Shown here: one piece after another, positions 35,101 through 45,299 of the stretch
Layout of the letters: the number at the start of each line of letters is the position of its first letter
How positions within the stretch are numbered: the first letter of the stretch is position 1
From: Russula earlei
Lineage: Eukaryota > Basidiomycota > Agaricomycetes > Russulales > Russulaceae
DNA: 64,000 nt
Assembly (NCBI GenBank): GCA_025769875.1
Contig: JAGFNK010000080.1
Location: forward strand, 62,001 to 126,000
Reading direction: 5' to 3'
Program-made: the position numbers and the translations under genes
Notes under the pieces: generated by a model
What the model saw: the letters and a program-made list of their open reading frames with translations, nothing else
The model's database searches: none
What the model was told of the DNA's origin: nothing

Positions 35101-36371
35101 TGAAATCGTAAGATCTAAACAAAATAAGCATATGTGGGATCAAGAAACAAGGCAAAAGTAAACCATTTTGAACGCTGCTCAAGGGTGGTGAGGGTGGTGG
35201 TGTCACGAGAGGCCTTTCGACCGTTTTGGGTTGGCCAGGGCTAGTTGGTGGTGGGTGATGGGCCATGAGTGTGAATGTTGACATCTTCTTGTGCAAACGG
35301 TGGGAAGCGACAGTTGAGGAATGGAACGAAGAGTGTGAATGAAGAAAAAACGATGATGGTGGTGGCATGCATGGTCATGGTCGTGGAGGCAAGGAATCCA
35401 AGTGCCTAGTGTTTGACTTGGTGCTGCTCACGAGTTCACTCTACATTCTGGGGAAGCTATGGGATGTGGAGAACACAATGATTGATGTCGAGATGGGATA
35501 CTACGCTCAAACGGCATGGACGAGTTTCTTCTGCTGGCATTGAGACTATGCACATGGCAGCCATAGATGCGGGCTCATGCTGTGAAGCACGACAAGGAAT
35601 ATATCAAGTACATCAAGACGAGCTTGGATGTGTCACAGAAGACAATACAGAAGAAGTACATCTCGTCAATGTCATCATCCATGTTATAACATTGCAAAGG
35701 AGTATCAAATTGGAGGGGAATGCGAGAGGTGAAGAGGGGAGAAACAGGCTGAGGCATCATAGGGAGCGGTGAGAAACATGTACCGAGTCTTATTGTCAGT
35801 GTATCAAAGGGACACAGGGGCAGAAACATTGTAGTGAAAGTGAACTAGGAGAGGACCATCACATGAAAGGAAACCAAAACCTGGGTACCGTACTTGTGAA
35901 TTTGAAACAACCTTAAGAGTCCTGCTAGAAGTCTGCAAAACGGGGACATTGAGGCGAAGGCGAAGGCATGATGTGTCGAGACGACAAGTCCTGGCTCCGA
36001 ATGGTGATGGCAATGGCGTTCAAGGAGTGTGGGGGTCAGGTGGATTGGATGGACAACGTGCAATGAAAGGTGGCTTGAGACCGGGCGAGACAGTCAAGGC
36101 TCAGTCAAAGGCGATGGAGGAGGACACAGTGAAAGAGAACGCAAGGCAGGAAAGGAAGATGAGCGCAAAGGACGGATGTGAGAGATGAAAGATGAAAGAC
36201 ACAAATGAGGGGATGGCTCGGGCGCATGGTTGGTGGTGAAGGCTGAAGTGTGAGGGGAGTCCTTTGAGATGGTTTGTGGTGGAAGATGTGGAAGGGAGGA
36301 ATGAGAACCGGAGGAGAGCAGTAGAGCTACTGGGGGTGACATACAATACTATGCCCCCCAAGTTGTGCTTG
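32152..36371. other. No gene recognised; strand-asymmetric, repeat-like region
   Basis: 32152-32640 is AT-rich and featureless. From about 32640 to 36370 the plus strand is markedly purine-rich, so minus-strand frames are full of Ser/Pro/Thr/His/Phe and look coding without being so. Parts near 36050-36130 resemble repeat H in wording (TGAAAGGTGGCTTGAG), but I cannot align them by eye. Frames at 33894-34076 and 34057-34323 (minus) have a more ordinary residue mix (for example LENIKTKVGTCLSDMVIITA) but no family I know. Confidence 0.4.
33380..33600. repeat. Imperfect tandem repeat, unit about 62-67 bp
   Basis: Three to four units each start near GAAAGG and contain a TGATGACGTGGTC..GAGGTGC core followed by GGCGGCAGACT. 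Units begin at about 33389, 33457 and 33520, with a partial unit at about 33582. Differences between units are substantial, so it is old. Confidence 0.55.
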
Positions 36372-36905
36372 CTACTTGCAGGAGGGTGAAGATACATGTG
36401 AAGAAAGGTGAACACCAGATGATGATGTGCTGAAGGGTAACCCTAGCGAATGAGACTGCTTGCTATTCACAGAAGATGGAGGTAGAAGCCATCCTTTACG
36501 CATTGTTTTGGATGATCTCTCACTATCTGGAGCCTTGCGCTTGTGGCGGGTCCTACTCGCCATCGGATACGGACCAAACACACTCATGTCCTGGCTACCA
36601 TTGTCATCTTTGTCCCACTGGGACTGGGATGTCATGTGCCTGTCTATGATATCCAAGATTGATTTGTGAGAAGAAACCTTTGATGGATCGGGCTTGTCAG
36701 GTCCTGGAGGTTTGGATGTGTCGCTGACCATAGGTGGATCTGAGTTAAAACCATTATAAAAGGAACGATAAAGATTGCGTAAATCTTGGATGATCTCCCT
36801 GCACGGTGTCTTGACAAGCGACCCAATAGTCTTTTGCGAGAGTTGCAAGTTGTGTATACAACCAAGCTTTCCAGCACTGCCTGTGACAATGGCATTGTCT
36901 GTCTG
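36372..36905 (-). pseudogene. FunK1-type kinase gene 2, C-terminal piece
   Basis: The minus strand from 36905 reads AIVTGSAGKLG, QLSQKTIGSLVKTPCREI, LRNLYRSFYNGFNSD, SILDIIDRHMTSQSQWDKDD, TRHKRKAPDSE and RKGWLLPPSSV. This matches the tail of FunK1 pseudogene 1 (KWVLDLIEWKLKSDDWPKDD, RGLFPPSG). It is cut at 36905 by Gypsy-2, and GTCTG at 36901-36905 is the target duplication. The upstream pieces are at 47894-48136 (flipped) and 48723-50271. The last stretch from about 36450 to 36372 may be beyond the original stop. Confidence 0.8.
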
Positions 36906-37492
36906 TGTTACGGCATCGTGGCCGTAAGAGCATTAGCTCAGAGTTCAGTGTGGCCAAGTCCCTGTGACTTGGTTCAAGGGTTCAGTGGGGCTGGCTCAAA
37001 GAGACTGGATCAAAGGTTTAGCGTCTCAAGGCTGAGTCAGATAATGACTCAGTCTGCAGACAGAGTTGATCTTCTGCTTTCACAGAAGAGGAGGACGATG
37101 AGAGAGAAGCAGAGGAGGAAAAGGAACACAAGGGTTCCTTGAGGTGTGCTCAGGTCAAGCAAGATAAAAGCCAGCACAACATGAGTTGTGATTGAGAGAC
37201 AGTACAGGGCAAAGGGATGCGACAGGAAATTGGACAAAGCTAAGCTTGGGGCATTCCCCAGCTTTTACAAGCGCTTAAATACTGTTTCTAGCGAGGCTGT
37301 ACAGTACCATATGCAGAACAATAGATAAAACTTAACCAATAGCAAAAGAGACTCGAACAATAGATGAAACATAACAAGTGAAACAATAAGAAGCCATCAA
37401 TATCAAGGGATGAAATGGTAACCAAGGGCACGAGGGTAGGGAACAATAACAAGTGAAACAAGGACGAACCAAAAGGGGGGTAGATTACAACA
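36906..37492 (-). repeat. Gypsy-2 3' LTR (587 bp)
   Basis: On the plus strand it runs from TGTTACGGCATC to GATTACAACA. In the sense (minus) direction the box TATTTAAG is followed after about 10 nt by a strong hairpin, AGCTGGGG-loop-CCCC-A-AGCT. The next bases inside the element, read on the plus strand, are TCATGCCCCCCTC; the minus-strand GAGGGGGGCATGA beside the LTR is a clear polypurine tract for plus-strand priming. Confidence 0.92.
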
Positions 37493-37522
37493 TCATGCCC
37501 CCCTCATGCTTAGTTCTCTGAA

Positions 37523-38884
37523 CTAATCGGTCTCAGGACCCAACTCATGGAGTTCATCACCTTCGACTTCTGGCCACATGCTCTGGACTCCTGTTGCTCT
37601 GGGACAGAACCCTCTGTAGCTTCGGTGAGTCCTCCTGAGGATACAATCTACCTGTCCGCTGCAGTTGGTGTGAGGCTTGTTGCAGTCTTTGTTCCAATGT
37701 CCTCTGGTGTTACAGTGTTTGCAAACATGTTGTCGCTTTTGGACTTGGTGGCATTGTGCCTTGGTCATGCGTGCGGGGGTGAGGGGAGTATTAGGAGTGC
37801 TAGCATCATCGGAGAACATTTGAGGAAAGTGGGATGGTGAGCCCATCGGGGCATCGTTCTGAGACTGGTCAACAACACGAGGGAGGTATTTGAGAGGGGG
37901 GGTCAAGGAGAGAGGAGGGTGAATTGGTAATGAAGGAGAAGGGGAAGTGGACAATTCTTTTGACTCCTCAATTTTGTTGTAACTTCCTGCCAGTGAGTAG
38001 TATGGTCCAGTGTCATGGGTGAGACCCCCATCAGCCATCAAGTTGTCGAGCTGATGACAAACTCGGACAGAAGTATTGTTGGCCCGAAGGCAACTGTGGA
38101 TAGCGGCGGTTTCTTTGGTGTGAGACTGGATCTCGTGGAGTTGGTCAGCAAGTTGTCCTTGAAGGATGTTCAGGGCTCCTTGGATAGAGATGCACTTGCC
38201 CTCCAAAACTTTCAGTTTGAATGAACTGACAAGGAGATGGTAGATGTCGGCAAGGGCACCAGGATCATGGAGGTTCTCAAGGGCCTGGGCAGCATCAAAG
38301 TGGAAGGGATGGTCCTCAATTAGGAGGCAGAGGTCAGAGGCAGTGACGGAAGGATGAGGGGCAGAGACGACAGGTCGGGCGATGAGCTTTTCCCCATAAG
38401 TGGGCTCTCCTTGACCCATAGTTCCTAGAAGCATGGGTTCATTGTTATATAAAGCAACACGTAAGTATGGTAGTAGGTGTTTTCGCCCATTAATGTGAAT
38501 ATAAAAGGGGGGAACATGCATGTAAGGTTCATAAACAAACCAAGGGGGGCCAGGATGAGTGGGGTCTGCTTCGGTCGGAGTAGGTGAGGGGGTTCCTTCT
38601 CGGATGGCAAGTGGGTTGAGGGTGGCAGCAAGGTCCTGGACTTCAGTTTCCTCTGGGATGATGAGGGTGTGTTGGTCAATGATGTGTTGGATGACTTCGG
38701 GGGAGAGGGGCTCTTGTTTGATGGTGGGGGAAGGGGTGAGGATAGGTAGGGGGGAAGAGTTAGAAGCAGGGGATGACATGGGAGTATTGAAAGTAGAGGT
38801 AGTGTGTTCGTGATGCCAGGCCAACCACTCTGAAGGAGTGGGGGTATTTATGGAGGCCGACCATATAATGTGATTCCATACCAA
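37523..38884 (-). CDS. Gypsy-2 tail protein with CCHC zinc knuckle, downstream of pol
   Basis: A 453-residue open frame starting 18 nt after, and in the same frame as, the pol stop TGA (38903-38905). The N-terminal part is Pro/Thr-rich (SPLPILTPSPTIKQEPLSP), then a conserved block (HPGPPWFVYEPYMHVPPFYI, EPMLLGTMGQGEPTYGEKL), a predicted helical part (VSSFKLKVLEGKCISIQGAL, QLADQLHEIQSHTKETAAIH), and a C-terminal zinc knuckle CKHCNTRGHWNKDC at 37682-37723 (CX2CX4HX4C). Such knuckles normally belong to Gag and bind nucleic acid; here it is at the far 3' end. Gypsy-1 has CAA instead of the TGA, so this is probably a C-terminal extension of Pol and not a separate gene. The function is unknown. Confidence 0.8.
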   Translation of the reverse strand: MVWNHIIWSASINTPTPSEWLAWHHEHTTSTFNTPMSSPASNSSPLPILTPSPTIKQEPLSPEVIQHIIDQHTLIIPEETEVQDLAATLNPLAIREGTPSPTPTEADPTHPGPPWFVYEPYMHVPPFYIHINGRKHLLPYLRVALYNNEPMLLGTMGQGEPTYGEKLIARPVVSAPHPSVTASDLCLLIEDHPFHFDAAQALENLHDPGALADIYHLLVSSFKLKVLEGKCISIQGALNILQGQLADQLHEIQSHTKETAAIHSCLRANNTSVRVCHQLDNLMADGGLTHDTGPYYSLAGSYNKIEESKELSTSPSPSLPIHPPLSLTPPLKYLPRVVDQSQNDAPMGSPSHFPQMFSDDASTPNTPLTPARMTKAQCHQVQKRQHVCKHCNTRGHWNKDCNKPHTNCSGQVDCILRRTHRSYRGFCPRATGVQSMWPEVEGDELHELGPETD

Positions 38885-38902
38885 ATCTGTAAGTACTGCT
38901 CT

Positions 38903-40687
38903 TCATATGGATAAATGAAACTCTGAGAAACGGGGGTCCATCATGAGAAGTTGAAAGCTGCGGAAGTCGCCAGGGGAAAGAATTCCAGAAAAAAGTTGTT
39001 CCCTGGCGGCTATGTCAAAGATGGTGTGTCTGCGGTCGGGGATAGTGGGATTGTTCACTGAATAGGAAGGGGGGTTATGAGAGTTAATTTGGGGGAGTAA
39101 AGTGCATTGTTGTATCATAAGGTTCTGAAACTGATCCTCTAGGTCGTCTAGATCCTCGCCTGGGTGACGTGATTCTGTGGGGTCAAGGTTAGAGGAAGAC
39201 ATGGTACGGAGTTTAGTGGGTTGTCCTAGGTGGAACATAGTAATGGCGTCTTGAGTGTTTTTAAGGTTAGAAAGGGGTTCCCACATGTCTTCCGCGGTGG
39301 AATATCCTTTCCATCGGACCTTGTATTGGAGTTGGTTTCTATGGGTTTGCTGAGTGGTGATCTTCTTGACTTTGTATTCTTCCGATAGGAGGTCAGGTGG
39401 TGGTTCAGGGAAGTTTGGTCCGTGTTCAGCTGTCTCCGTGACTGGGGATAGGAGGGAGGCATGAAACATGTTATGGATTTTCCATTGAGGGGGAAGTTGT
39501 AGTTGATAGGCGACATGGGAGATTCTTTTGGTGATGATAAAAGGTCCGAACCGTTTGGGGCGGAACTTATGAAACTGATGGGGAGTTTTTAGGTTAATGC
39601 CTTCTAGCCAAACCTTTTGTCCTTCTTCGAAACCTTTGAACTTAGTTTCCTTGATCCAGTTGTTTTGTGTTCTTCTCATTGTTTCTTGTGCCAACTCCCT
39701 CATATCTTTTAACGCTTGGAGTCGTTCTTGGATTCCGGGAAACTTGGACTTGAGTTGGGTGCCAAGTCCTTGAGGGTTAAAGCCAATGAGGAGTTTGTAT
39801 GGGGTTCTTTTGGTGGTAGTAGACTTGTGGGCGTTGAAATGATATTGGGCTATGGGGAGCCAATGTGCCCATTCTTCTTGTTTCTCTCCTGTGTAGATGT
39901 GCAGGTACATTTCCAGGGTCTGATTGGTCCTTTCTGACTGTCCATCAGTTTGGGGATGATATGCCGTGCTTAGATTTTGGTTGATTCCAAGGATTCGGGA
40001 GATTTCTTGAAACAGGTTGGAGGTGAAGCGAGAGTCACGGTTGGAGATGATTTTGGAGGGAACTCCGGTCCATGGGAAAGCATACCATAAGAATAGTTTC
40101 GCCATCTGTAGGGTTCCCATATCTTTATGGCAAGGTATAAATATGGCCGCTTTAGTGGAGTCATGGTCAGTAATTGTCATGATGGCGTTGTTTCCTTCTG
40201 ATGGTGGGAGGTCGACGATCCAGTCAATGGCTACGGTCTGGAAGGGTTTCTGAAACTCTGGGGGGATGGGGTAAATTGGGGGGCGAGTTGGGTGTGTAGA
40301 GGATTTGTTGGCCTGACAGGTGGCACAACCCCGAATGTAGTCCCGGATAAAATAGGCCATCTTTGGCCACCAGAAGGATTCCTGAATTGAATACAGGGTT
40401 TGGGCGTTTCCTGTATGTCCTCCGAGGATACTATCATGGTAAGTGTGTAAAATCTTTCGTAAGAGGGGCTCTTGATATGGTACCACCAGTTTGCCATCTT
40501 TGAATAGTGCGCCTTCTTCTTCCTGAAGGCCATGTTTGACCTTCCACATGAAGAGATCTGATCTTCGGTTCTTTTGTTCCATTAGGACTTGGGTGTAGAG
40601 GTCCTCAGTGTGAAGCATGTGGATAAAAAGCTTATCAGGAAGTGCCGTGATATTTTGGTTGTTCCCGGATCCGTCATTATGGTCGGG
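38903..40687 (-). CDS. Gypsy-2 integrase with chromodomain
   Basis: The frame is open from the TGA at 40688-40690 down to the TGA at 38903; the first ATG is at 40618. The N-terminal zinc region shows YHDSILGGHTGNA and CATCQ (HHCC), then the DDE core with VAIDWIVDLP and GQSERTNQ. The middle catalytic Asp is replaced: the codon at 40040-40042 is AAC (SNRDSRF), where Gypsy-1 has GAT (SDHDSRF). After the core come WAHWLPIAQYHFNAHKS, FEEGQKVWLEG and RPKRFGPFIITKRISH, and a chromodomain near 39260-39400 (QYKVRWKGYSTAEDMWEPL). The reading continues about 120 residues to FSEFHLSI. The protein is probably inactive because of the D-to-N change. Confidence 0.88.
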   Translation of the reverse strand, partial: PDHNDGSGNNQNITALPDKLFIHMLHTEDLYTQVLMEQKNRRSDLFMWKVKHGLQEEEGALFKDGKLVVPYQEPLLRKILHTYHDSILGGHTGNAQTLYSIQESFWWPKMAYFIRDYIRGCATCQANKSSTHPTRPPIYPIPPEFQKPFQTVAIDWIVDLPPSEGNNAIMTITDHDSTKAAIFIPCHKDMGTLQMAKLFLWYAFPWTGVPSKIISNRDSRFTSNLFQEISRILGINQNLSTAYHPQTDGQSERTNQTLEMYLHIYTGEKQEEWAHWLPIAQYHFNAHKSTTTKRTPYKLLIGFNPQGLGTQLKSKFPGIQERLQALKDMRELAQETMRRTQNNWIKETKFKGFEEGQKVWLEGINLKTPHQFHKFRPKRFGPFIITKRISHVAYQLQLPPQWKIHNMFHASLLSPVTETAEHGPNFPEPPPDLLSEEYKVKKITTQQTHRNQLQYKVRWKGYSTAEDMWEPLSNLKNTQDAITMFHLGQPTKLRTMSSSNLDPTESRHPGEDLDDLEDQFQNLMIQQCTLLPQINSHNPPSYSVNNPTIPDRRHTIFDIAAREQLFSGILSPGDFRSFQLLMMDPRFSEFHLSI

Positions 40688-41476
40688 TCATTGTGAGAGA
40701 GCATCTGCACGATTTGAGGTTCCGGGTTTGTGGTGGATTTCGAAATGGTAATCTGCCAATGTGGAGATATAACCCACAATCCTTCGATTAATTTTATGGG
40801 GGAGTCGATAATGGGTGAGGTTAGCATGATCGGTAAAGATCTTGATGGGGTGTTTTGTTCCAACTAATAGGTATCGCCAGTGTTGAAGCGCAAGGATTAG
40901 GGCCAGGAACTCCCTATCCCAAACCGGGTAGTTCCTTTCTGCTTCATTGAATGCATGTGACATATTCCCAATCATCTTCCTTTTCCCTCTTGGATCTTTT
41001 TGGAAGAGAATCGCTCCAGTGGTGAACTGTGAAGCATCAGTTTCTAGTTTGTATGGTAGGTCTGGGTTGGTGGTGTAAAGTTCAGGGTCATCGCAAACTG
41101 CAGATATCAAGGTTTCCAGGGCGATAGTTGCTTCAGGGGTCCAGTTGAAGGGGGTTCCCTTCTTGATGGTGGAAAAAATGGGGTGAGCGATTTTGGCAAA
41201 GTCTCGGATAAATGGTCGTTGGTAATTGAGGGCCCCCATGATCTGTTGTACCTGTTTCAGATTATTCGGGGGTCTCGGCCAATTTTTAAGGCCATCCATT
41301 TTGACTGGGTCAATCTTGAGGGTGCCTTGGTTGATTTGGAAACCCAAGAAGTTGATTTCACTTTGTTCAAAAGCACATTTTGATGCCTTTAAAAAATAGG
41401 AGTCTCTTTCAAGCAGGTCAAGGAATTCATGTGTAATTTGTTGGTGAAGGTGTTCTTCCCCTAGACCTGTGGCTAT
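40688..41476 (-). pseudogene. Gypsy-2 RT thumb and RNase H
   Basis: After LTR-F the minus-strand frame resumes with TGLGEEHLHQQITHEFLDLL, YFLKASKCAFEQSEINFLGF (RT palm end) and MGALNYQRPFIRDFAKIAHP. RNase H follows: LPYKLETDASQFTTGAILF, AERNYPVWDREFLALILALQ and FTDHANLTHYRLPHKINRR, ending HHKPGTSNRADALSQ before TGA 40688-40690. The family usually continues RRPDH here. After the TGA the frame reads PDHNDGSGNNQNITALPDKL, so the stop replaces one residue. Gypsy-1 has the same TGA. Confidence 0.85.
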
Positions 41477-42358
41477 TGTCATGGTAACTAGCCGTGTCAG
41501 TTCACAAGCGGAAAGCAAGTCGATGATAGAGAGGTGTTCAAGAAACAGGCTGGTTCCCGTGTATAATGAGTAAGGATCCCTGCAGCGGTCGAAGTGTTTT
41601 ATGCTAAACAGGTTATGGCCAATAGACCCTTCCTGGTATGACTCGGTCCGTTGAGAAGCTAGGGTAAGTTTGTAATGGGATAGACTAGGGCTGGTTCCAC
41701 TAGCTATATGCGTTCAAGTCTGTCGGGGACCTTGAACAGCGCAGAGAGAGTAGAGGAAGGTAGGTCTTAAAGGAAGAGAGCTCTTCTCAGGAGAGTGAAG
41801 AGAGACTCTTAGGGAAGGAAGGGAAAGGCGAAGAGTAGATGGTGGATGGTGTGTTGAGAGTTGATGAAATGGAGAGGTGGTTGTGGGTTAAGTTTGTGAG
41901 AGTGAAGTGGGTTGCAGGCGAATATGTTGGACAAGAGTAGGTTGGATTCTACAAGAGACCAAGCTTAGGGCTTTGGTCACAAAGTACTGAGCTTATATAT
42001 ACAGGAGAAGCGCAGCAATAGCTGCGCTTTGACTGTGCTACTAGTATAGTAGGAGTCATAATAAGTAGGAGTCATAGGAATGAGGCCACGAATGAGTCAG
42101 AACCAAGTAACTGTGCTGCACAGTAGGTGCGCAGCATTGCACAGTTGAAACTAAGAAGTGAATATAAACGGAAAGAGAACCAAACAAAGGGAAAGTAACA
42201 GCAATCCAGTGTTACCTGGACGTGTGTGGATCACATGATAGCACAGAAGGGATCACAAGATGTAAGAGATCACGAGACCAGTAAGTAAAGGGACGTACGA
42301 AAGCGAGCAGTCCATAGCAAAAGGTAAGAAGTAAACGTAAAAGGAAAATGGTGTAACA
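41477..42358 (-). mobile_element. Solo LTR, family F (882 bp), in the Gypsy-2 RT gene
   Basis: On the plus strand it runs TGTCATGGTAAC to GGTGTAACA. The target duplication GCTAT is perfect at 41472-41476 and 42359-42363. In the sense (minus) direction a TATATATAAG box (about 41992-42001) is preceded by the palindrome AAGCGCAGC..GCTGCGCTT (about 42009-42030) and followed by CTTTG-TGAC-CAAAG. It splits the RT gene two codons after the catalytic YLDD-V. Confidence 0.93.
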
Positions 42359-43467
42359 GCTATTGCCACGTCATCTAGGTAGTTACAAGTGTTTTCAGGG
42401 TATTTGAGAAGCCAGGGTCGGAGGGTATGATTCATTGCTCGTTGGAAGGCTGCTGGGGGGTTGGTGAAGCCAAAGCCCATTACCATGGGGACGAATGTGC
42501 CAAACTGGGTTTTGGAGGCCCCCTTGTGCCGGTCTTCTGGATGGATCAGAATGTTATTGTAACCAGCTCTGACATCAAATTTGCTAAAGGTGGTTTTGCC
42601 CTTCAGGCGGTGTAGTTGTTCTTCCATGTTTGGTAGGGTGTGGTAATCTGGGATGGTGGCATTATTGAGCTTTCGGTAGTCCACTACCATTCTTGGGGCA
42701 GTACCATCTTTTTCCTGAACAAAGAAGACAGGGGATACAAAGTCTGAAACACCGTCTTTGATGAAACCCTTGGTCAGGTCTTCTTGTATCTGTCTTGATA
42801 ACTCTTGTTTTTCATTCTGGGGAAGTGGGTAAGTTCAGCAATCAAGGAATTTGGGGGTGTCTGGTTTCAGGGTGATTCTGAAGTTGAGTTCTCCTCGACT
42901 GGGTGGGAGTTGTCTGGCTGCTTCTTCTGAGAAGACCTTCTGATGTCATAAGTATTCCGGGGGGATGGTGGTTGTTCTTATTTGTGCAAGTCGGATTTTT
43001 GGTGGGTTTGCTAAGGATACAAGGGTGAGAAGAACCCCTAGGTGGTTTCTTAGGCGACCAGTGCTCCAATTGATGAGGGGATTTATTGCCTTCAAGAAGC
43101 GATATCCAAGGATCATTCTATCTTCTCCTAAGTTGGTAACATAGAAGATGAGAAGTCGGGTGGTGGGTCCGTGACGTACGGCCATGTGGGTGTAGTGGGT
43201 TAGTGCTCCTCCTTGGTTGTTGGTACCATCCACATTAATAATGGGTCTGGGGGTTCTGAGAGTTCTGAGTGGGATTTGTAACTTTCCCATGATTCCTTGG
43301 CTGATGAAGTTTTCTGTTGCTCCACTGTCTAGGAGCGCTTGGCCAGTCTTTCCATTTGTTATGATCATAAAGGGAACTTTCATTGAGTTTTCCTTATGTT
43401 GGACAATGGTATCTATTTGAGCCTTAGTACCGACTGTTGTACCTTGGCCTAGAGAAAATCCTCTTTG
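42359..43467 (-). pseudogene. Gypsy-2 protease and RT (first part)
   Basis: The minus strand from 43467 reads GLGQGTTVGTKAQIDTIVQH, then the aspartic protease motif ALLDSGATENFIS, GKLQIPLRTLRTPRPIINVD and the domain end LGEDRMILGYRFLKAINPLI. RT follows: PKIRLAQIRTTTIPPEYL, a stop, and after TGA 42835-42837 FIKDGVSDFVSPVFFVQ, MVVDYRKLNNATIPDYHTLP, TTFSKFDVRAGYNNI, GFTNPPAAFQRAMNHTLRPW and the active site NYLDDVAIA near 42368-42386. The TGA at 42835 is CAA in Gypsy-1. It is interrupted by LTR-F at 42358 and preceded by LTR-E. Confidence 0.87.
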
Positions 43468-44296
43468 TATTACGAACCAAGGCCAGGTCCTGGCTGAAGA
43501 TTGTCCTATTTCACTCAAGAAAGACCTCTCTCACTTTGCATTGCCGACTCCCTTCCATTTTCTGGGCTATCCCTCCTGCGGTACAAGATATCGCTATTGC
43601 AAAGGCACTATAACACGACCAGGCACCCGTTTCCTAATCGGGTAATCATCGCGTGGCAGCCACATGGCCACCCAGCCACCAAGGACCTGAAACAGTGGCA
43701 CAAACTCTTAGAAACTGTTGCATAAATCATCTGACATCATCAAGGCTCCAATGACATCATAGCTGACTGAGCGACTCCACAATGACCTCATAGGCTCACT
43801 AAGCGCTCCACAGTGACATCATAATGATGTCATCGCTCCACAATGATCAGTAATGCGCTCAGTAAGCCTGAAGCTTGACACAAGCGAGTTTATGCCTCTG
43901 TAGTCCTATTGGATGGTACCAAAGAGTCTAGAATAGTCCTAGTTCTTTGCAATCGACCTTGTACACTGTATATAAGCCCCAATGAAACATGGCAGTCGTC
44001 AGACTGTCCATTTGTGATACTCTCATACTCCTGGGTACTCCCCTGCGACCGCTCAGTTTAAAGACTTCCCTCACCTCCAAGGTACTCTTCAATGACCGCC
44101 TTGTCTAAAGTCCCTTCGCTGCACTGGCCTCCAGCCTTCGCCTCTGCCTCTTGCAACACTTACCAGTCCCCATCTGGTACCTCCTCGTTGTTTGGCTCGT
44201 CCTCTTGTTCAACGCCGCCTTCGCTGCATATCATCTGTTCCGACCCTTGCCCACCTGCTCCTGAGTCCTTAGTGATCAGCAGTACGTGTCTTGACA
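43468..44296 (+). mobile_element. Solo LTR, family E (829 bp), between gag and protease of Gypsy-2
   Basis: It runs TATTACGAACC to GTGTCTTGACA; the first two bases TA instead of TG are probably a point change. The target duplication CTTTG is perfect at 43463-43467 and 44297-44301. TATATAAG at 43969-43976 is followed by a decayed GGCAGTC..GACTGTCC palindrome. The 3' half resembles family A, so E and A are related. Confidence 0.9.
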
Positions 44297-44301
44297 CTTT
44301 G

Positions 44302-44764
44302 AGGATGAGGTCCCAAAGTTTGGCTCTATCCTCCGCTGGTAAAGTTTTCATACAGGCCACCATAGTGGAGGCTTCTTCCTCCTTTGGTGGTTCTGGGGTT
44401 GGTTCAGTAGTATGTGCTTTGGAGGTAGTGGGGGCAGTATTTTTGGGGCACTCCCAGCTAAGGTGGCCTTTCTCTCGGCAGCAGAAGCAACGTCCTTCTT
44501 TTGCCAATTGTTTCCTTTCTTCTTCAGTGAGCTTCTTGAAGTTGGACTTGGCAGCATCCACTTGCATTCAATCAGGGTGATGAGATTTATGTTCTGAGGG
44601 GGAGTGTGTAGTCTTCCCTCTAAGCTTTTCTCTGATGGTGATGAAGCATCGATGCTGTCTTCTGGCCTCCTCCTTCCATTCTTGAAGAGTGGTGGGCCAG
44701 ATGTCTCTGTTTAAGATTGCGTGGTAGAGTCCGACTTTCAGGCCATTTTTGAAACTTTCAATGG
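44302..44764 (-). pseudogene. Gypsy-2 gag, zinc-knuckle part
   Basis: The minus strand reads MQVDAAKSNFKKLTEEERKQ, then LAKEGRCFCCREKGHLSWEC, a CX2CX4HX4C nucleocapsid knuckle, and a Pro/Thr/Glu stretch with MKTLPAEDRAKLWDLIL. It is separated from the capsid part by LTR-D and from the protease by LTR-E. Compared with Gypsy-1, one residue in the knuckle differs (S/R to S/W). Confidence 0.85.
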
Positions 44765-44769
44765 CGATG

Positions 44770-45294
44770 TGTTAAGATTCTCTTGTTCTCCAACTGTCAT
44801 CTGTTTTGCTGACTCATCTGTGATTACTCATATGTCTGGCTTAGTGATTGCTTACTGATCTTGATCATGGTCGCTTACTGATTGCTTACTGATTGCTTAC
44901 TGATTCATGACTGATACTAGGAAAGAATGACTCACGCGTGAGTCATTTCTAACATTCTTGAATTGCGCTTGCTGTATTTGGATACTACTGGTTCTCAGCT
45001 ATGTGAACCCTGAGTTTCATACGAATCGGATCAGTAGTTATCGAGATATCGTATAAATAGTCTGTGGTACCAAGAAGTCGAGCCTTACACTCGACTTACT
45101 CTCTCAACAAGACAACCATCTTGTCAACTGATCTAAACAAAATTGTAGTGCAGACTCTAACTGAAAGAGGTCCCTCTCTTTTCTACATTCAATCTTCCTG
45201 AGATAATATCAAAGGGTTCGAAGTCTAGTGCTTGAACTATATCAAGCAACTCTTTCACTAAAGAGTCGGTACTAAGATCCGTCAGATCTTAACA
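44770..45294 (+). mobile_element. Solo LTR, family D (525 bp), in Gypsy-2 gag
   Basis: It starts TGTTAAGAT and ends ATCTTAACA, a perfect 9-bp inverted end. The target duplication CGATG is perfect at 44765-44769 and 45295-45299. TATAAATAG at 45052-45060 is followed by the perfect 8-bp stem AAGTCGAG..CTCGACTT (45075-45097). Confidence 0.95.
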
Positions 45295-45299
45295 CGATG

